The notes under the pieces were generated by a model that was given only the letters and a program-made list of their open reading frames with translations, made no database searches and was not told where the DNA came from. A DNA stretch of 64,000 nucleotides, from assembly GCF_030063245.1 (NCBI RefSeq), contig NZ_JASISR010000003.1, positions 62,001 through 126,000 of the forward strand, given 5' to 3'. The translations under genes and the position numbers were made by a program. Origin of the DNA: Paenarthrobacter sp. PH39-S1. GTDB lineage: Bacteria; Actinomycetota; Actinomycetes; Actinomycetales; Micrococcaceae. Below, in pieces: positions 60,272 to 64,000 of the stretch (positions within the stretch are counted from its first letter, which is position 1; each line of letters starts with the position of its first letter).

Positions 60272-61729
60272 TTAGGTGAACAGGGCGTTTCGGGGCTCGT
60301 TCTTTTTCACAAACTGCCAGCCGAGCCACAGCACCACCGCGAAGAACGGAATGGTGGCCAAGGTCCACAACCCGAGCAGGAAGACGTCACCGTCTTTGCT
60401 GGTCATCGTGTCAAACCCGATCAGTATAGTGATGGCCAGCAGCGCCAGCAGCCCGATCCAGCTGGTCCAGGGCGCGCCGGGCATCGGCAGACTCGAAATC
60501 CGCCCCTTCTTTTTCCGCAGCATGATCTGGCAGGCAAAGATGGACGCCCAAGTGAAGATGACTCCGATGGACGCCGTATTCAGCGCCAAGTCAAATGCGT
60601 GCGAGCCGCCCAGCCAGATGTTCAGCAAAATTCCCACCAGATATACACCTGCGATGCTCAGGATGGCAGCGTACGGTACGTGCCGCGAGGACATTTTTGT
60701 CAGCCACTGGGGAGCGTGCCCATTATTGGCCATAGTGCGGAAAACCCGGCCGATCGAATACAACCCGGAGTTACAGGAGGAGAGCGCGGCCGTGATCACC
60801 ACGATGTTCATCACGGAGCCCACCCAGCCGAGACCCATGGTGCTGAAAACGGTCACGAAGGGGCTCTCCCCGGTTTTGTAATGATCCGAGGGCATCAGCA
60901 TGGCAAGCAGCGTCACCGAACCGACGTAAAAGACAACGATACGAACGACGACGGCTCGGATCGCCTTGGGCACCTCGCGTTCGGGATTCTGCATCTCACC
61001 GGCCGTGATACCCACGAGCTCGATGGCGTTGTAGGCAAAAATCACGGCGTTCAGGACCAGGATCATCACCATGGCACCCTTGGGGAACATGCCGCCGTCG
61101 TCGTAGAACAGGTTGTTCACCGACGCGTGCGAGTCACCCACCTGGGCGTTGGTGACCACCATCAGGGTGCCGGCGATCAGGAACAACACGATGGCGGCGA
61201 CCTTCAGGCAGGAGGCCCAGAACTCAAACTCGCCAAAGGCCTTGACGCTGAGCAGGTTGACGGCCACCAGCAGCACCAGAGCGCACAGGGCGCTGAGCTC
61301 CACCGGAACGTGCGGGAAGAAGAACTGGAAGTACAGGCCGATCGCAATCAGCTCGGCGATCCCTGTCATGGCCCAGTTAATGAAGTACATCCAGCCGGAA
61401 AGGTAGGCACCCTTCTTACCGAAAAGCTCCCCCGCGTACGAGACGAAGGAACCGGACGTCTGCCGGTACATGATCAGTTCACCCAGCGCGCGCATCAGCA
61501 GGTAGGCAATGACACCGGCGATGGCGTAGGAGAATATCAGCGCGGGCCCGGTGGAAGCCAGCCGGCCACCGGCACCCATAAACAGCCCGACCCCAATGGC
61601 ACCGCCCATGGCTATCATGGTCACGTGCCGCCGGGACAGGGTCCGGGCGTACCCCTCCGACGTTATTCCCCCCGGGCCATCGCCTTTGACTGCTGTTAAC
61701 GGATTTTCTTCGGCTAACTTATTGGACAC
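60272..61729 (-). CDS. AAT-family amino-acid permease
   Basis: 485 residues from a GTG with AAGGA upstream. About 12 helices; SRRHVTMIAMGGAIGVGLFM, GAGGRLASTGPAL and VVGITAGE-like ELVGITAGEMQNPEREVPKA are typical of the AnsP/AroP/PheP group. Imports an amino acid with H+. Substrate not clear, but its position by the phenylacetate genes makes an aromatic amino acid worth testing. Confidence 0.9.
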   Translation of the reverse strand: MSNKLAEENPLTAVKGDGPGGITSEGYARTLSRRHVTMIAMGGAIGVGLFMGAGGRLASTGPALIFSYAIAGVIAYLLMRALGELIMYRQTSGSFVSYAGELFGKKGAYLSGWMYFINWAMTGIAELIAIGLYFQFFFPHVPVELSALCALVLLVAVNLLSVKAFGEFEFWASCLKVAAIVLFLIAGTLMVVTNAQVGDSHASVNNLFYDDGGMFPKGAMVMILVLNAVIFAYNAIELVGITAGEMQNPEREVPKAIRAVVVRIVVFYVGSVTLLAMLMPSDHYKTGESPFVTVFSTMGLGWVGSVMNIVVITAALSSCNSGLYSIGRVFRTMANNGHAPQWLTKMSSRHVPYAAILSIAGVYLVGILLNIWLGGSHAFDLALNTASIGVIFTWASIFACQIMLRKKKGRISSLPMPGAPWTSWIGLLALLAITILIGFDTMTSKDGDVFLLGLWTLATIPFFAVVLWLGWQFVKKNEPRNALFT

Positions 61730-61942
61730 ACAAATTCCTTCAGTTCAGATCACAATGCTTCCGCGGGCCGCACCGGACGAACGTCTCACCAACGGCTGAC
61801 AACCGCTGGAACAGTGCACGAAGCAGGTAACAGTTTAGCCGAGCGAAGGCCTGCGCTGTGACCGGCGTCCCTTCCGGCGCCGGGCAGCCTGGTCCATCGC
61901 CACCGAGGTCCGGTGCTCCACGCGTCGTATTCATTGGTCCTG

Positions 61943-63595
61943 TCAGTTGCTGTCCATGGCGCTTAACGCCCCTCGTTCCATATGCAGCACCGTGCCGCCG
62001 TCGAGCCCCATAAACCAGCGACGCAGCGAGCGGTCGTGGCTGACCATCACCAAGGTGCCTCGGTAGGCGGCAAACACCTCCTCCAGCTCACCCACCAGAA
62101 CCGGTGCCAGATGGTTGGTCGGTTCGTCGAAGAGGATCACGTCGTAACAGCCCACCAGCAGCCGGGCCAGAGCCAACCGCCTGTACTGGCCCACGGACAG
62201 CGAGCCCACCGGGACGTATAAATCCCGGCTCCGGAACAGACCAAGCCGCAGCAGCCGGTCGGCGTGCACATCGATGTCCCCGGCCAGGCCGGCGGCAAAT
62301 GCGGGCAGCAGCCGGCGCCGGGGGTTCTGCGGAGGTGCCAGCTCCTGCGGCAGGTAGCCGAGGGCGCCGCGCCGCACCACGGTACCGCGTTCGGGCTTCT
62401 GGACTCCGGCGAGCACGTCAAGCAATGTGGTCTTCCCGGCACCATTGGGACCGGTGATGAGCAGCTTTTCCCCCGCCTGGGCGGTGAACCGGCTCACATC
62501 GAGGCGGCCCGGCACGGCGATGCCAACGGCGGTCAGGACCTCACCCACAGGATCGTGACCGCCGCCGAGGCCCGCCGCCAGCGTTAACGGCTCCGGTGGC
62601 CGCGCTACGGCGTTCTCTTCGAGCCGGCGAAGCCGTTCCTGGGCATTGCGGACCTTGCTGGCCGCAGCCTGCTGCCAAGTGCCGGCCTTAAAGTCGAACC
62701 CCATTTTGTCCCCGTCGCGGCGCCGGCCGTAACCCATCTTCTGTGCAACCGTGTCGGCCTGCAGCCGCTCGGCGGTCATGGCATCAATCCACTGCTGGTA
62801 TTCCTGCTCCCAGCGCCGCCGCTCCGCGGCCTTTTCCGCCACGTAGCCCACGTACCCGTTGCCGTAGCGGCGTACCTCGCGCCTGTCGCCGTCCACCTCG
62901 ATCACCGTGGCGGCAACCCGGGTCAGGAACGTCCGGTCATGGGACACCGCGATCACGGTTCCACGGTGCCCCGCCAGCTGCGCCTCCAGCCATTCGACGG
63001 CTTCGGTATCCAAATGGTTGGTGGGTTCGTCCAGGAGCAGAATAGGCGGCGGGTCCGCCAGCAGGCAGGCCAGTGCCAGCCGTTCCTGCTCGCCGCCGGA
63101 CAATGACTCCAGCAGCCGGTCCCTGCCGATTCCAGCCAGGCCGAGGTGATTCATGGCGGAGTCCACCCGGGCGTCCGCTTGGTATCCGCCGCGCAGCTCG
63201 AACTGCCCCAGTAAAGCGCCGTAACTGTCGAGTTCTTCGGTGCAGGCCACCGCCATGGCATTTTCGAGGCCTCGAAGCCGTGCCTCCATCGCCCGAAGCC
63301 CGGACAGCGCCTTGTCGATGGCGCCGGCCACCGTGGATCCGGCGACGACGGGTAGGGTCTGCGCCAGGTAGCCGACCTCCGCACCAACGGTGACGTTTCC
63401 CCCGTCGGGCTTCTCCAGGCCCGCAATCAGCCGCAGCAGCGTTGATTTACCGGCGCCGTTCTCGCCGACAATTCCGATGTGCGCGCCGTCGTCGATGATC
63501 AGGTCAACGTGGGCCAGCAGGAGTTTGTCTCCATAACCGTGCGAGACGTCCCACAGCGTGACGTTACCGGGCTGTTGATCAAAGGGGTGGGTCAT
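61943..63595 (-). CDS. ABC-F protein, antibiotic-resistance type
   Basis: 550 residues from the ATG at 63595 (AAGGA 6 nt upstream). Two ABC domains and no membrane part: Walker A GENGAGKST (44-52) and GPNGAGKTT; signatures LSGGEQERLALA and LSVGQYRRLALA (second altered); LLLDEPTNHLD and ILFDEPTNHLA (second unusual, lacks Asp). The inter-domain arm (RRRWEQEYQQWIDAMTAERL and basic tail) is long, like TlrC/OleB or Vga proteins that free ribosomes from antibiotics. Could instead be a housekeeping ABC-F. An in-frame extension to 63721 is not needed. Confidence 0.85.
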   Translation of the reverse strand: MTHPFDQQPGNVTLWDVSHGYGDKLLLAHVDLIIDDGAHIGIVGENGAGKSTLLRLIAGLEKPDGGNVTVGAEVGYLAQTLPVVAGSTVAGAIDKALSGLRAMEARLRGLENAMAVACTEELDSYGALLGQFELRGGYQADARVDSAMNHLGLAGIGRDRLLESLSGGEQERLALACLLADPPPILLLDEPTNHLDTEAVEWLEAQLAGHRGTVIAVSHDRTFLTRVAATVIEVDGDRREVRRYGNGYVGYVAEKAAERRRWEQEYQQWIDAMTAERLQADTVAQKMGYGRRRDGDKMGFDFKAGTWQQAAASKVRNAQERLRRLEENAVARPPEPLTLAAGLGGGHDPVGEVLTAVGIAVPGRLDVSRFTAQAGEKLLITGPNGAGKTTLLDVLAGVQKPERGTVVRRGALGYLPQELAPPQNPRRRLLPAFAAGLAGDIDVHADRLLRLGLFRSRDLYVPVGSLSVGQYRRLALARLLVGCYDVILFDEPTNHLAPVLVGELEEVFAAYRGTLVMVSHDRSLRRWFMGLDGGTVLHMERGALSAMDSN

Positions 63596-63723
63596 CTGAA
63601 GTCCTTGCGGTTTCGCCAATGTCTGCCGCTGGAAACCGCTCGCCGCAGGGTGCCTAAAACACTCGCGGGACGGCGCATCACCGGCACGGGCATGAAATCG
63701 CGTTACTTCTTCATGTTTCAAGC

Positions 63724-64000
63724 GTGCGGCACAGGGTCACTGCGCGTCAAGATCGGGACGCCATCGACGCGCACGCGCAGGCAGATTGGTGGGCAGAGAC
63801 CCTGGGCTGGACTGTGGAGCCCTCGGACGAAGCCTTCATCCGCTCGATGATCGACCAGGGACACGCATGCGAAGAGGACACCATGATCCACACGGCGCCC
63901 TGGTCCGGCGGGCCGGCGCGGCGGTCTGCCCGGCGGGGGGAACTGGGGCTCACCGGCGGGCGCCGCATTTTGTTCCAGCCCGGCCGGAGGATAAAACCGG
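63724..64000 (+). pseudogene. VOC-type (glyoxalase-like) fragment at right edge
   Basis: From a possible GTG at 63724 the frame reads DRDAIDAHAQADWWAETLGW, TVEPSDEAFIRSMIDQG, the start of a VOC-like protein. After about 63890 the family pattern is lost (basic, Arg/Gly-rich codons), consistent with a shift, before GGRRILFQP regains it. It may continue past the window. Confidence 0.5.

Noticed and set aside
60161-61699. 512-residue plus-strand frame opposite the permease gene
   Set aside because: Composition is His/Gln/Asp-rich low complexity, mirrored from membrane helices. The permease has clear family motifs.
63596-63721. Leader peptide or N-terminal extension of the ABC-F protein
   Set aside because: The frame runs without a stop into the ABC-F Met, and a good ribosome site sits before the ATG at 63595. 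No separate leader with its own stop is seen.

Overview
The window is high-GC DNA with compact, ATGA/GTGA-overlapping operons. It resembles an actinobacterium of the Micrococcaceae (Arthrobacter-like). The clues are a GGR-type menaquinone reductase next to menG and a long-chain polyprenyl synthase, an actinobacterial short PaaH, a ferredoxin-type sulfite reductase operon and a bkd operon with a divergent Lrp regulator. This placement is inference from gene content. I saw no rRNA, tRNA, CRISPR array or transposase.

Layout. 1-5.8 kb is a small defence/stress patch: an edge-truncated Mrr endonuclease, a BrnT-like toxin with an RHH antitoxin, a frameshifted excisionase-type HTH relic, an orphan type I restriction R subunit and a VapBC pair. 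5.9-7.2 kb has an orphan amino-acid-binding lipoprotein and an M20 amidohydrolase scrap. 7.2-13.2 kb is assimilatory sulfate reduction (sulfite reductase, cysH, cysD, cysN) plus a sirohydrochlorin chelatase whose start overlaps a truncated ABC ATPase stub. 13.5-15 kb has a TRIC-type channel, an acidic protein and an AbiEi-like relic. 15-25.8 kb is menaquinone biosynthesis (polyprenyl synthase, menJ, menG, menF, menD, menC), interrupted by a polar amino-acid ABC transporter whose binding protein is a paralogue of the one at 5.9 kb. 26-29.3 kb has a PAP2 phosphatase, an MFS transporter and an MBL-fold hydrolase. 29.6-34.1 kb is the branched-chain 2-oxoacid dehydrogenase operon with its divergent Lrp/AsnC regulator. 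34.1-38.1 kb is a gene graveyard: VapC, two VOC pieces, FtsX, an S66 peptidase and a YefM-RelE relic, with a few intact small genes among them. 38.1-60.2 kb is a complete phenylacetate catabolon in several transcription units, interleaved with a prolyl oligopeptidase, a ketosynthase/ligase pair, a broken nucleotidyltransferase, a GNAT protein and a Phd/VapC pair. 60.3-64 kb has an amino-acid permease, an ABC-F protein and a broken VOC gene at the right edge.

How the genes fit together. PaaK activates phenylacetate, PaaABCDE epoxidises it, PaaG isomerises, PaaZ opens the ring, and PaaJ/PaaF/PaaH finish beta-oxidation to acetyl-CoA and succinyl-CoA. Four copies of a 20-bp palindrome (near-consensus TACYGAMCGNNCGTTCRGTA) lie upstream of paaA, paaI-paaK-paaR, paaZ/thioesterase and paaJ. 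They read as the operator of the TetR-family PaaR encoded in the window, so the dispersed units probably form one regulon. A FabF-like ketosynthase plus acyl-CoA ligase sits between paaR and paaZ and has no role in the standard pathway. It is the best candidate for an undescribed branch.

Two other themes stand out. Small toxin-antitoxin or HTH genes carry near-perfect palindromes just before their starts (686-701, 35423-35440, 56490-56508). Short tandem repeats are frequent at gene ends and in linkers, some sharing a TGCCGGCA-containing 15-bp unit.
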